Of a stretch of 64,000 nucleotides of DNA, positions 35,311 through 44,272 are shown piece by piece. Every line of letters starts with the position of its first letter. The first letter of the stretch is position 1. The stretch lies in NCBI GenBank assembly GCA_007753675.1, contig CP036432.1, positions 10,387,381-10,451,380 on the forward strand, in the 5' to 3' direction. The translations under genes and the position numbers were made by a program. The notes beneath the pieces were generated by a model that was given only the letters and a program-made list of their open reading frames with translations, was not told the origin of the DNA and did not search any database. This DNA comes from Stieleria magnilauensis (GTDB lineage Bacteria; Planctomycetota; Planctomycetia; Pirellulales; Pirellulaceae).

Positions 35311-36657
35311 CTATTGTAACTCCTCAGCAAGAATTCGATGGAGGCAACTGGTCAGTTCTTCGGGCCGCTCGTGGCAATAGGCGACCTCAGTCGATTCCTT
35401 CGTTGCCAACGTTTTGACTTGCACCGTACCGGCCCCCCACTCGTTACCTCCGGCGATCAGCGCGACACGAAAACCGTGGGAGTCGGCGTATTTCAGTTGG
35501 ACACTCAGTTTCTTGGGGTCGGGGAACACCTCGTTGGCGATTCCCGCCTCGCGCAGGTGCGCCGACAGCCTCAAATAGTTGTCTCGGTGATCGGCGTCAA
35601 AGTAGGCGATCAACACGGGGGCCGGTGTCGCCGCGTCGGGCAGCATCCGCAGCGATTCCATGGCCGCGAGCAGCCGATCCAATCCCAGGGACGCTCCGAT
35701 GCCGGGCAGTTCCTGTTTGGTGTACAGCCCCGCCAAGTTGTCGTATCGGCCACCGCTACAGATACTACCGATCGACGGCAAATCATTCAGCGTGGTTTCG
35801 AAGATGACGCCGGTGTAATAATCCAACCCGCGTGCGATCGAGACGTCGATTTTGATCCGGCCGCGTGGAACACCGGCGGCGAGCGCGCCGGTGAACACGT
35901 CTTTCAATCGATCGATCGCCAGCAACGCTTCGTCATTGCCGCCGGTGATCGCCGGCAGCGCTTCGAAGATCGACTCGGCTTCGCCATCGAGTTCGGCCAG
36001 TTGCAACACCTTGTCGGCCTGGGCAGCGGTCACGTCGGCCACCTCGCACATCTCCGCGGCAACCTTTTCACGCCCGATCTTGCCGAGCTTGTCCAGGCAG
36101 CGGAGGACGGCGACGCTCTGATCGGCCAGATCCAGATGACGCAGCAACTCCGTCAGAACCGCGCGGTTGTTGACGCTGATGGTGAAGGCGTCGAATCCGA
36201 TCGAGCTGAGCAGACGGTTGATCACGGCGACGGTTTCGATATCGGCCATCACATTGCGGGTTCCGATCGTATCGAAGTCGCATTGCACGAACTCGCGATA
36301 CCGACCGGCCTGAGGCCGTTCGCCGCGCCACACCGGCGCGATGTGGTACCGTTTGAAGGGGGTGCCGAGTTGGTTGATGTGTTGAGCGGCGAAACGCGCC
36401 AAGGGAACCGTCAAATCAAACCGCATGCCGACGGCCCGCCCGCCGTTGTCTTCAAAGCGGTAGATCTGCCGGTCGGTTTCATCGCTGCCCTTGCCGGTCA
36501 GGATCTCCAAGTACTCCAGCGTCGGCGTGTCGATCGGCGCGAAGCCGTAGGAACGAAACACGCCGCGCGCGGTTTCCATCAATCGTTCGCGCGGGATCAT
36601 GACCGCCGGCAAGTAGTCGCGAAATCCGTTCAGCGTTCGTGGTTTAATCAATGACAT
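35311..36657 (-). CDS. hisS: histidine--tRNA ligase
   Basis: A 448-residue class II aminoacyl-tRNA synthetase charging tRNA-His. Family motifs are visible: LNGFRDYLP at the N terminus, motif 2 around RYHIAPVWRGERPQAGRYREF, the histidine-specific VSIARGLDYYTGVIFE and GGRYDNLAGLY, and motif 3 in PGIGASLGLDRLLAAME. The C-terminal anticodon-binding domain is present (VALIAGGNEWGAGTVQVKTL). Length is slightly longer than E. coli HisRS (424). It is followed closely by the large low-complexity protein gene and preceded by a YkgJ-type gene on the same strand. Confidence 0.95.
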   Translation of the reverse strand: MSLIKPRTLNGFRDYLPAVMIPRERLMETARGVFRSYGFAPIDTPTLEYLEILTGKGSDETDRQIYRFEDNGGRAVGMRFDLTVPLARFAAQHINQLGTPFKRYHIAPVWRGERPQAGRYREFVQCDFDTIGTRNVMADIETVAVINRLLSSIGFDAFTISVNNRAVLTELLRHLDLADQSVAVLRCLDKLGKIGREKVAAEMCEVADVTAAQADKVLQLAELDGEAESIFEALPAITGGNDEALLAIDRLKDVFTGALAAGVPRGRIKIDVSIARGLDYYTGVIFETTLNDLPSIGSICSGGRYDNLAGLYTKQELPGIGASLGLDRLLAAMESLRMLPDAATPAPVLIAYFDADHRDNYLRLSAHLREAGIANEVFPDPKKLSVQLKYADSHGFRVALIAGGNEWGAGTVQVKTLATKESTEVAYCHERPEELTSCLHRILAEELQ

Positions 36658-36783
36658 TGGGTTGAGGGTTGTTGTTGGACATTGTGGCGCGACGCGCTCC
36701 GACGAGCCGCCAGAGCAGACGAGCGATCAGGTGACGGCGCCCGCGGGTCGCGATTGGGTCATGATCGAAGTTGCAAATCGACC

Positions 36784-37224
36784 TTAATTCACCACCGGCA
36801 ATCCACTCGGGCGCCGGCTCCGCAGTGAGTCTTTCGGGTCCTGATCGGACGCCGGAAATTGTGGCCCGTACAGCGCATCGGCATACTCGTCGACTTGCTC
36901 GGGAGTCTCGAAATACTGTTCGTAGCACCAATCGTCATCAAACTCGCATTCGTCGGTGGTGTAATCGCGACAAATCTGAGGTCGGGTTTCATAGATGCCA
37001 CATCGGTGGTCGTCCTGGAGGTGTTTGCAGGTCGTGTGGACGAGCAAATACCAGCTGTGGTCTTCCACGAAGATCGTTGCCCTGTCGTGCAGCAGGTACC
37101 AGCGGATATAGTCAAAATCCTTGCGGCCGGCGGGCGGGTCGATCGGCAACGCAAAATAGTGACAGCACTTGGCGGTGCAATGATCGCACAAATTCTCGCC
37201 TTCGGGCACTTGATCGCGTTTCAT
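36784..37224 (-). CDS. YkgJ-type cysteine cluster protein
   Basis: A 146-residue protein of the YkgJ/CxxCxxCC family, thought to bind a metal or Fe-S cluster. Cysteines occur as NLCDHCTAKCCHYFALPI, then TTCKHLQDDHRCGIYETRPQ (a conserved CxI/VYxxRPxxCRxY block) and CEFDDDWC. ATG 37224 is chosen because the longer open frame uses TTG and overlaps the divergent purU region. Function is unknown; it may be a redox or metallochaperone-type protein. Confidence 0.85.
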   Translation of the reverse strand: MKRDQVPEGENLCDHCTAKCCHYFALPIDPPAGRKDFDYIRWYLLHDRATIFVEDHSWYLLVHTTCKHLQDDHRCGIYETRPQICRDYTTDECEFDDDWCYEQYFETPEQVDEYADALYGPQFPASDQDPKDSLRSRRPSGLPVVN

Positions 37225-37338
37225 ACGAATCGGTAACGCGGCGGGGCTGGCGGGGGGTGGTGCGTTCACGGCTTCCGGGCTGGGATGGAACAAAAGTGGT
37301 TTTCGAGCGACAATGTGGATATCAGAGGAATCAGTTTA

Positions 37339-38196
37339 ATGGAAGTCGTCATCACTGCACTCGGGCCTGACAATGTCGGGCTGGCCGATCCGATCATTCA
37401 CTATGTCACCGGTCAGGGGGCACGGATCAGCGAAATCCAGATGTATGACCACGACGAAGAACAGTTGTTCGCGATGTTGTGCCGAATTTCCATCGATCAG
37501 GGACATTTCGAGACGCTCCAGTCGGCCATGCGACAAATTGGCGACCACACCGGATTGGCGATCCGGGTGTGGAGCCCGGACCGACGAAAAACGCCCCGGC
37601 TGGCGATCTGCTGCACCTACGTCGAACACACCCCTCGGGCGATCCTGGAATCGATTCGTGACGGGCGGATCGCCGCCGAAGCCTCTGTGATCCTGTCCAA
37701 CCGCAAGAAACTCGCTCCGCTGGCCGAGGAATTTGACGTTCCTTTTCACCGCATCGGTGACGAGACCGGGAAAGCCGACGATGCCGAAATGATTCGCCTG
37801 TTGGATCAGTACGATGTCGATTACGTGATCCTGGCTCGCTACATGCGCGTGCTGCCGCCGAGCACCTGCTGGCAATTCGCCGGTGGTCGCATCATCAACC
37901 TTCATCACGGGCTGCTACCGGGCTTTCCCGGATTTCGCCCCTACCATGATGCCTTTGCCGCCCGCATGCTGACCTACGGCGCGACCTGCCATTTCATCAT
38001 TCCCGAACTCGATGCGGGAAACCAGACGATCAATCAACGCACCTTCAGCGTCGATCCAGGCACCAGCCTGGAAACCATCATCGCCCGCGGCGAAAAAGAA
38101 AACGAACCGGCGTGTCTGGCCGAAGGCGTCCGACGCGTCGTCGATCGCGAAGTCCAATTGCACTTCCACCGCGTCACCGCTCGCAAACGCGGCTAG
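37339..38196 (+). CDS. purU: formyltetrahydrofolate deformylase
   Basis: A 285-residue enzyme hydrolysing 10-formyl-THF to THF and formate, supplying formate for purine synthesis. The N-terminal ACT domain covers about residues 1-75 (ITALGPDNVGLADPIIHYV). The formyltransferase domain carries VILARYMRVLPP and the catalytic segment INLHHGLLPGFPGFRPYHDA (Asn and His) plus PELDAGNQ (Asp). The ATG at 37339 is chosen over the upstream in-frame ATG at 37285. The stop TAG is formed from the TA target of the IS630 insertion plus the first G of that element; the original stop was also TAG. Confidence 0.92.
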   Translation: MEVVITALGPDNVGLADPIIHYVTGQGARISEIQMYDHDEEQLFAMLCRISIDQGHFETLQSAMRQIGDHTGLAIRVWSPDRRKTPRLAICCTYVEHTPRAILESIRDGRIAAEASVILSNRKKLAPLAEEFDVPFHRIGDETGKADDAEMIRLLDQYDVDYVILARYMRVLPPSTCWQFAGGRIINLHHGLLPGFPGFRPYHDAFAARMLTYGATCHFIIPELDAGNQTINQRTFSVDPGTSLETIIARGEKENEPACLAEGVRRVVDREVQLHFHRVTARKRG

Positions 38197-38275
38197 TGGT
38201 GCGTCAGCTTCAAGAATTAGGGTTGGTCTAATCGCGTAAAAGCTTCATGCTTTGGGGAACACGGAGGGTTTTCCA

Positions 38276-38719
38276 ATGCAGAAAAAGTACATCGTTCGGT
38301 TGAACGATCAGGAGCGTCGGACGCTCGATGCAATCGTCAAGAAGTTTAGCGGTTCTAGCCAGAAGGTGCGTCGTGCCCAAATCTTGCTTGCTGCGGATGC
38401 AGACGATTTGGCATGGACCGATGCGGCGATTGCTGAAGCTTATCGTTGCCGCACCAAGACGGTCGAAAATATACGACAGCGGTTTGTCGAGTTTGGCTTT
38501 GAGCAAACACTGCAGGGAAAGAAACGTGCGGAGCCTGCCAGACCTAAATGCCTCAGCGGTCAAGAAGAGGCGAAAATCATCGCCACTCGTCTAGGCAAAC
38601 CGCCAGCAGGCTATGCCAACTGGTCGCTGAGATTGCTCGCCGAGAAAGTCGTCGAACTGGGGATCTGCGATTCGGTCTCGCATGAAACCGTTCGCCAGAC
38701 GCTAAAAAAAATCGCATGA
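38276..38719 (+). CDS. IS630 transposase, N-terminal frame (helix-turn-helix)
   Basis: A 147-residue frame with two helix-turn-helix regions (SSQKVRRAQILLAADAD, then WSLRLLAEKVVELGICDSVS) that bind the element ends. A Shine-Dalgarno-like GGAGGG precedes ATG 38276. It ends at TGA 38717-38719 just after an in-phase A AAA AAA slippery heptamer (38704-38710), so ribosomes can shift -1 into the next frame and make the full transposase. Confidence 0.88.
   Translation: MQKKYIVRLNDQERRTLDAIVKKFSGSSQKVRRAQILLAADADDLAWTDAAIAEAYRCRTKTVENIRQRFVEFGFEQTLQGKKRAEPARPKCLSGQEEAKIIATRLGKPPAGYANWSLRLLAEKVVELGICDSVSHETVRQTLKKIA
38704..38719 (+). promoter_or_regulatory. candidate -1 programmed frameshift site with ATGA overlap
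   Basis: Eight A residues (38704-38711) place A AAA AAA in correct phase for the first transposase frame. A -1 shift continues into the second frame without a stop. Three bases of overlap (ATGA, 38716-38719) also allow re-initiation. Either route would connect the DNA-binding and catalytic halves. Confidence 0.6.
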
Positions 38720-39411
38720 ATAATCGCAACATCGAGTACTGGGTGATCCCGCCACAGTGCGATGCGGAGTTCGCCGCGAGCATGGAAGATGTGCTAGAAA
38801 CTTACGAAAAACCGTACGATTCGAGTCATCCGGTGATCTGCATGGATGAACAACCGGTCCAACTGATCAAGGACGTCAACGTTCCGATCGAAGCGACCAC
38901 CGAACATCCCCGCCGGGTGGACTATGAATACGAACGTGCCGGAGTAGCGAACATTTTCATGTACACCGAGCCGCTGGCAGGATGGCGAGAAGCCTACGCC
39001 AGAGAGACCAAGACCAAAGCGGACTGGGCCTTGCTAATGGCTGAGCTGCTTGAGGGACGTTACGCCGATTGCGAGACGGTGACGTTGGTTTGCGACAATC
39101 TCAACACGCACACTCGCGGGGCTTTCTACGAAGTGTTTGAGCCGTCTCGAGCACGGGCGTTGGTGAAGCGAATCAACTGGTGCTATACGCCCAAGCACGG
39201 TAGCTGGCTCAATATCGCAGAGAACGAGTTAAGCAGCATCACCCGTCAATGTGTTGGCGGGCGACGCATTGGAAGTATTGAGGAGTTGGCCAGAGAGATT
39301 GCAGCATGGTCATCGGACATCAATGCAAGACAACGAGGCGTTGACTGGCAGATGAAAATTGACGACGCCCGGGTTAAACTCAAATCCGTCTACCCTAAAA
39401 TTAGACTTTGA
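38716..39411 (+). CDS. IS630 transposase, catalytic DDE frame
   Basis: A 231-residue frame carrying the DDE catalytic core: VICMDEQPVQL (first Asp), VTLVCDNLNTH (second Asp) and GSWLNIAENELSS (Glu), with the expected spacing. It is read either as a -1 frameshift product of the preceding frame or from ATG 38716. No internal stop or deletion is seen, so the element looks intact. It ends 8 bp before the right terminus of the element. Confidence 0.9.
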   Translation: MNNRNIEYWVIPPQCDAEFAASMEDVLETYEKPYDSSHPVICMDEQPVQLIKDVNVPIEATTEHPRRVDYEYERAGVANIFMYTEPLAGWREAYARETKTKADWALLMAELLEGRYADCETVTLVCDNLNTHTRGAFYEVFEPSRARALVKRINWCYTPKHGSWLNIAENELSSITRQCVGGRRIGSIEELAREIAAWSSDINARQRGVDWQMKIDDARVKLKSVYPKIRL

Positions 39412-39435
39412 CGCACCACTAGTATCAATTCTCGC

Positions 39436-39850
39436 GTAGTGGACGAGGCGACGAGTCCGCTCCTCAATTCCCACGTAGTGGACGAGGCGACGAGTCCGCT
39501 CCTCCATTCCCGCGTAGTGGACGAGGCGACGAGTCCGCTCCTCAATTCCCACGTAGTGGACGAGGCGACGAGTCCGCTGCTCAATTCCCACGTAGTGGAC
39601 GAGGCGACGAGTCCGCTGCTCAATTCCCACGTAGTGGACGAGGCGACGAGTCCGCTGCTCCATTCCCACGTAGTGGACGAGGCGACGAGTCCGCTCCTCC
39701 ATTCCCGCGTAGTGGACGAGGCGACGAGTCCGCTCCTCCATTCCCGCGTAGTGGACGAGGCGACGAGTCCGCTCCTCCATTTCCACGTAGTGGACGAGGC
39801 GACGAGTCCGCTCCTCCATTTCCACGTAGTGGACGAGGCGACGAGTCCGC
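39436..39850. repeat. 39-bp minisatellite, eleven units
   Basis: Ten full and one partial copy of a 39-bp unit starting GTAGTGGACGAGGCGACGAG. Units differ only at a few positions (for example CTCAATT or CTCCATT, CCCAC or CCCGC). Because 39 is a multiple of three, several frames stay open and give false ORFs on both strands. There are no spacers, so it is not a CRISPR. It begins 17 bp after the IS630 end and lies between purU and the TPR-sulfotransferase. Confidence 0.9.
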
Positions 39851-39871
39851 CGCAGTCGGCATCTTGGCTAG

Positions 39872-39961
39872 GGACTCGTCGCCTCGTCCACTGGCTAGGG
39901 ACTCGTCGCCTCGTCCACTACCGCCTCGTCCACTACCGCCTCGTCCACGACCGCCTCGTCC
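39872..39961. repeat. inverted copies of the minisatellite core
   Basis: GGACTCGTCGCCTCGTCCAC occurs at 39872-39891 and 39899-39918, the reverse complement of the core of the 39-bp unit. It is followed by three shorter copies with a 15-bp period (CCGCCTCGTCCACTA). Together with the direct array they form a large potential hairpin. Confidence 0.8.
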
Positions 39962-40002
39962 GAAACGCAAGGTGCCACGAATTACGAGTGCACCCACCGT
40001 GG

Positions 40003-40056
40003 GGTAAGCATCCTGCTTGCCATCAAACCGCCGTCGCAAGCAGCGAAGCTCACGCC
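40003..40056. repeat. diverged copy of the GTAAGC...GCTTGC inverted repeat
   Basis: GGTAAGCATCCTGCTTGCCA (40003-40022) and CGCAAGCAGCGAAGCTCACGCC (40035-40056) resemble the two arms of the perfect hairpin at 1569-1624 but have diverged. The second arm overlaps the stop codon of the minus-strand TPR-sulfotransferase gene, again the 3' end position. Confidence 0.45.
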
Positions 40057-42113
40057 GCTTCGGCGGCGATTTCGGCTGACACTTTGTCGGCGATCGGCGC
40101 CAAGTGCTTTTCAAAGCGACGCCATTTTTCCACCGAGGATCGGTACATCGGTTGACGCACCTGCCACTTACTCGGCGTGTGCACGGCGCGATCGTTGGAA
40201 TGAAATTGAAGACAGGCGTCGTCCCACTGCAATCCACAATGACGGATCAATTCGCGGCTGTGGGTCTCCGGATCCGCAACCAGCGACTCGTAGTCGTTGG
40301 TGTGAATGTTGATCGGCAAGACACGTTCCCAGTGCGCCATCAACCGTCGGTAGTTGCGATGATAATGGACCAGTTGATCCAGGTCGCAAAACGGGGCGTT
40401 CAGGTTTTGGCAATAACACGACACGAACACATCCATCGGATTGCGGCGGCAATGAATCACCGTCGCACCGGGAAACAGCGTTGCGATCAATCCGAGATGC
40501 ATGAAATTGGTCGGCATCTTGTCGGTCACATGTCGCTCCCCGGTGCGGAATCGATCCAAATGTTCCAGGTACCGAGCGGCATGTTGATTCAACTCACTCG
40601 GATCCATGGCTCCCAACAACTCCGGGTAGCGACTCCACGCCGCCTGATGAACGGTTGCCGGGGAATGCAACCGCGACATCTCCTGCCGAATTTGGTTGAT
40701 GTGATTCAACTCCCCCGCACCGGCGATGTCGGGATGGCTGCTCAGGATCTGTTCGGTCAGCGTCGTGCCCGAACGCGGCATCCCGACAATAAAGATCGGT
40801 GTTCGGCTCGGATTGCCCGACCCATGCATGGAACGAAAAAAATCTGCCGTGTAGTGCCGTGTCGCATGTTGGGTGAAGGCTTCAAACCAGGGTTCGTCCG
40901 CCGACGACACGGACGGCACCGCTGCCGCTCTTGCTGTCGGTGTCGCTCTCGTCTTGCCCGGCCTGTTGGCAGGCATGGACTTCAATCGATTCGCCCGATC
41001 GTAGTGTTTCCAAGCCCGATCGAAATCGCCGATGTCGTCGTACACCTTGGCGATCGCAAAGTTCAGGTAAACCTGTTTCTGTCTCGCCTGGCCGACTTCG
41101 CGGAGCTGCTGTTCCAATTGCTCCAGGTAACGTCGCGTCGGACCGCCGGGTCGGAAACGTTTCGCGCGTGCATAGCGAAAATGGGCTTCGGCCCGTTGCG
41201 GATCCAACCGGATCGATTGTTCGAATTGCCCGAGCGCGAGTTCGATTTCTCCGAAATCGACATTGGCGCTGGCCAGATCGTTGAACGCTTTGGCCGACGT
41301 CGGGTCCAAATCCACGGCCCTCTGGAATGAGATTCTGGCGGCCGAATGGTCCAACAGCTGTTGTTGCAGACGCCCTTGCATCAACAAGCTTTGGCTGGTG
41401 GGTGCGGACGCATTGACGATCCGATAACACTCCAATGCCTCCTGCCGCAACCTGTGCTGTGGCAGATACATTCGTTTTCGCCCTAGCATGACGGCCCGCC
41501 GATCCAACAGACGGGCGAGGGCAAAATTCAGCTTGGGTGAACGGCGATCACGTATCAGTGAAACACGCAGGGTATGGATCGCGTCCTTGAGTTGACGCTG
41601 GCGGGCGTGCAACCGTGAAAGCGCGAGCGCCGAGTCATGTCCGCCATCGTCAAACAAGATGCCGCGCTCATAATACTCCGCGGCCTGCTCATCCTGGTCA
41701 TCGCTCTCGGCAATCCGCCCCAACCATTTCCAACAGTCGGGCTGGTTCGGATCCAGACGAACCGCCTGGTCAAAGGCATGCCTGGCTCGGCCGGTGTCTT
41801 GACGAACCAACCAAGCGTAACCGGCAAGTCGATTCGCAACGGGGTCGCGCGCGAAGGACTCGCCATCTCTCTGCAACAACTCCAGCGTCTTTGCGGTTTG
41901 CCGATGCACCAGCGACGAAGCCGCCACGACATGCAGGGCTTGCATGTCCAGTGCGTTGCTGGAAAGCCGTTGCTGCGACCGTTGAATGATCACTTCATTG
42001 GACTGCCGAACCGATTGACCGGAGCGGCTGCAGATCGACTCCAGCACCTCGTTCAGAACGTCGCGGTCCACTTCAATCGCAGGACGGGGTGGTGACAGGG
42101 TGTTGAGATACAT
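40050..42113 (-). CDS. TPR-repeat sulfotransferase
   Basis: A 687-residue protein in two parts. Residues 40-400 are tetratricopeptide repeats (for example QAVRLDPNQPDCWKWLGRIA, RAVDLDPTSAKAFNDLASAN, QSIRLDPQRAEAHFRYARAK). Residues of about 440-687 are a sulfotransferase domain with the PAPS-binding loop PIFIVGMPRSGTTLTEQIL and a later VIHCRRNPMDVFVSCY (3'-phosphate binding). TPR-sulfotransferases modify proteins or glycans; substrates are unknown. No signal peptide is visible. The gene's 3' end lies next to the minisatellite. Confidence 0.9.
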   Translation of the reverse strand: MYLNTLSPPRPAIEVDRDVLNEVLESICSRSGQSVRQSNEVIIQRSQQRLSSNALDMQALHVVAASSLVHRQTAKTLELLQRDGESFARDPVANRLAGYAWLVRQDTGRARHAFDQAVRLDPNQPDCWKWLGRIAESDDQDEQAAEYYERGILFDDGGHDSALALSRLHARQRQLKDAIHTLRVSLIRDRRSPKLNFALARLLDRRAVMLGRKRMYLPQHRLRQEALECYRIVNASAPTSQSLLMQGRLQQQLLDHSAARISFQRAVDLDPTSAKAFNDLASANVDFGEIELALGQFEQSIRLDPQRAEAHFRYARAKRFRPGGPTRRYLEQLEQQLREVGQARQKQVYLNFAIAKVYDDIGDFDRAWKHYDRANRLKSMPANRPGKTRATPTARAAAVPSVSSADEPWFEAFTQHATRHYTADFFRSMHGSGNPSRTPIFIVGMPRSGTTLTEQILSSHPDIAGAGELNHINQIRQEMSRLHSPATVHQAAWSRYPELLGAMDPSELNQHAARYLEHLDRFRTGERHVTDKMPTNFMHLGLIATLFPGATVIHCRRNPMDVFVSCYCQNLNAPFCDLDQLVHYHRNYRRLMAHWERVLPINIHTNDYESLVADPETHSRELIRHCGLQWDDACLQFHSNDRAVHTPSKWQVRQPMYRSSVEKWRRFEKHLAPIADKVSAEIAAEAA

Positions 42114-42236
42114 ACCGGTGATGTTGACGCGTTAATCGTGACACTGCGTTCTCGAACACCGATTCGAGAACCTTGCGAATCCAGACAAACTTCCTCTGCG
42201 GCGTGACCAATTCATCGCCCCGCACCTGCGGCCTTT

Positions 42237-44243
42237 TTAAGGTCCCGTGTAGTAATACTCGTAGTAGTAATACTCTGACCCAGATTCGTAATACCCCTCG
42301 TCGTACGCGCCACTATTATAGTAATAGGGATCGTAATTTGGATCATCCGCCGGATCGACCATGTCATCGTCTTGGTCGTCGGAAATGCCATCGGCCGTCA
42401 ACGCAAAGCTGACGTTCGTGACGGGCGCGGTCCCGACCGCAATGGCGGTGAAGCGAAGGATGTATTCGCCCTGCTGCAACCAGGCCATCGTGCTGCGGGT
42501 GACCCCGGCATGCGCCACCGCCACCATCTTGATCTCTCGGGTGTGGGCATCGTAGACCGTCAACCGGACGGCCTGATCGGCGTCCGCGCTGGCGGCATTC
42601 AAATCGAATCGATAGAGCCGCGTTTTTCCAGCCGTCCAACGAATGAATTTATCCGACTCGCCCGTCAAATCGCCGCTAGCCAGATCATTCATCTGCGCTT
42701 GCGGGGACTCAAATTCTGCGATCGCCACATAGTTGCCTGCGTCGACCGTTGAGTTGGGGTCGACGCTGACTTTGACATAGTAATCTTGCGACGCCTCGGG
42801 TTGCGCGACTTCGACGGTGAAGGTCCCGTCACCGCGCAGCCTGGCGTTGGCTCCGACGGCTTGCCCCTGCGCATCCACCACACTCAATCGCACGTCGGGC
42901 CGAACCGCTCCGACGCCCGCGACATGCACCACCAAGCGCCCCTCGATCGTCGCAGGTGAGGTGATTTTGAAGTAGTCGACGTCCGCTGAGGATGATACCG
43001 AAGACTGAATTTCATAACGCTTCGTTTCGGGTGTTTCGCTCGGAACCGGTTCGATTGCGTTGGCCAGATGGTCGTCCAATCCGAGTTCATCGTCGATCAG
43101 ATCGAAATTGGCGAACAACGTGTCCGGCCCCGAATCGTAGGCACCCGGATGAAGATCGCCGGCGCGCTCCAATTCGCTGCGATAATCGACTTCGATCCAA
43201 TAGTCACCGACGGCATAGACATCACTTGCATCGACGGCGGAGACACGCAGATAGAGTTCGTCGAGGTTGGCGATGCCGGTGATCGTCAGTTCGTTATCGT
43301 TTTCGAATACCGAAACGGCACTGGATTGATCGATCACCTGTCCGACGGAATCGAGCACCTCCAAGCGTGACTGCAACAGGCTGACGCCGGAGGCACGCAC
43401 ACGGACGGTCACAGAATCCGTGCCGGCAATCGGAACAATCTTGTAGTAATCGACGTCGGTACCGGCGGACAAACTGCCGCGTGATCGGATCACTTCGGTC
43501 TGATGATCCAGCCCGACCGGCGTCGGAATCAGCGAGGCGACTTGCAGGGTGCCGTTGTCGATTTGCTCGTACGGGTCACTCCGCTGTCCGTACAGAGCCG
43601 TGATCGACGCAATGTCCTCTGCAGCCAACACGCCCTTGGGCACGGTGTATTGCCGGAACATGACAGACCAATCCAGCAAGTTGTCGTCTAGCCCCAGAGT
43701 GTTTCCGGTTTCGTGCAACAACAGGCTAAACAGATCACGATCGGCCTCAGCCAGGGTCGCCGGGTCGGGACCCTGGTTGTCGGCCCAATCGTGAAACGTG
43801 AACTGCTCGTTTGAGTTGAGCACCAGGTCACCCGAGTAGGTTCCGGCGACAGCCTGAAAGGGAATCGAATTGGCGATCAGACCTTCTTGCGGGAACGCAC
43901 CGATTCGAAATTCGCCGAAGCGAGGATCGCCGACGAGCATTCCCGGCACCCCGAAGGCGTTGTTGTAATCGTTACGCAGCCCGACGTTGATGTCGGCGTG
44001 CACCGCCCAAGTCTGGTAGGCGCGGAGCGCCAGTTCCTGCCATTGGTCACGCTGGGCGACGGTGTCCAACAAGGCGTTGATGTCGTTTTGTTGGCTGCCG
44101 ATCTGCACGCCGTCGGCCGGAAAGCTGACGGTCAGATCGCGTTGGTTGGGCCACACGTTTCCGAAGACGGCCAACATGCGGCGGTCTTCGAGGGTCTGGA
44201 GAGAAGCGGCGGAAACGGTCCGGCCGCGATTGACACATTTCAT
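42237..44243 (-). CDS. secreted matrixin-like protein with altered zinc site
   Basis: A 668-residue protein. The N terminus has the planctomycete-type LQTLEDRRMLA motif (LEPR-like signal). The metzincin-type motif reads HETGNTLGLDD, followed by a Met-turn-like WSVMF. In active matrixins this is HExxHxxGxxH/D; here the second zinc ligand His is Asn, so activity is doubtful. The remaining 400 residues are repeated pre-peptidase-C-like beta domains (DVDYYKIVPIAGTDSVTVRV, DVDYFKITSPATIEGRLVVH). The C-terminal 40 residues are very Tyr-rich. Probably extracellular. Confidence 0.75.
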   Translation of the reverse strand: MKCVNRGRTVSAASLQTLEDRRMLAVFGNVWPNQRDLTVSFPADGVQIGSQQNDINALLDTVAQRDQWQELALRAYQTWAVHADINVGLRNDYNNAFGVPGMLVGDPRFGEFRIGAFPQEGLIANSIPFQAVAGTYSGDLVLNSNEQFTFHDWADNQGPDPATLAEADRDLFSLLLHETGNTLGLDDNLLDWSVMFRQYTVPKGVLAAEDIASITALYGQRSDPYEQIDNGTLQVASLIPTPVGLDHQTEVIRSRGSLSAGTDVDYYKIVPIAGTDSVTVRVRASGVSLLQSRLEVLDSVGQVIDQSSAVSVFENDNELTITGIANLDELYLRVSAVDASDVYAVGDYWIEVDYRSELERAGDLHPGAYDSGPDTLFANFDLIDDELGLDDHLANAIEPVPSETPETKRYEIQSSVSSSADVDYFKITSPATIEGRLVVHVAGVGAVRPDVRLSVVDAQGQAVGANARLRGDGTFTVEVAQPEASQDYYVKVSVDPNSTVDAGNYVAIAEFESPQAQMNDLASGDLTGESDKFIRWTAGKTRLYRFDLNAASADADQAVRLTVYDAHTREIKMVAVAHAGVTRSTMAWLQQGEYILRFTAIAVGTAPVTNVSFALTADGISDDQDDDMVDPADDPNYDPYYYNSGAYDEGYYESGSEYYYYEYYYTGP

Positions 44244-44272
44244 GTGAGTCGAGTCCTGGTGGTAGGAGAGTG

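Larger units (their letters stand above)
38196..39419. mobile_element. IS630-family insertion sequence in the purU stop codon
   Basis: A 1224-bp element flanked by duplicated TA (38194-38195 and 39420-39421), the target typical of IS630/Tc1. Terminal inverted repeats begin GTGGTGCGTCA (11 bp perfect) and continue with a second conserved TTAGGG after a 10-bp spacer. It contains two overlapping frames for one transposase. The first base of the element completes the TAG stop of purU, so the host protein is not changed. Confidence 0.93.

Noticed and set aside
39436..39961. CRISPR array
   Set aside because: The units are directly adjacent without unique spacers, and there are no cas genes. The same applies to the 17-bp array at 52275.
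39310..40237. Long repeat-coded open frames on both strands over the minisatellite
   Set aside because: The 39-bp unit is divisible by three, so several frames stay open in both directions. The products are pure 13-residue repeats with no conserved domain, so they are by-products of the repeat.
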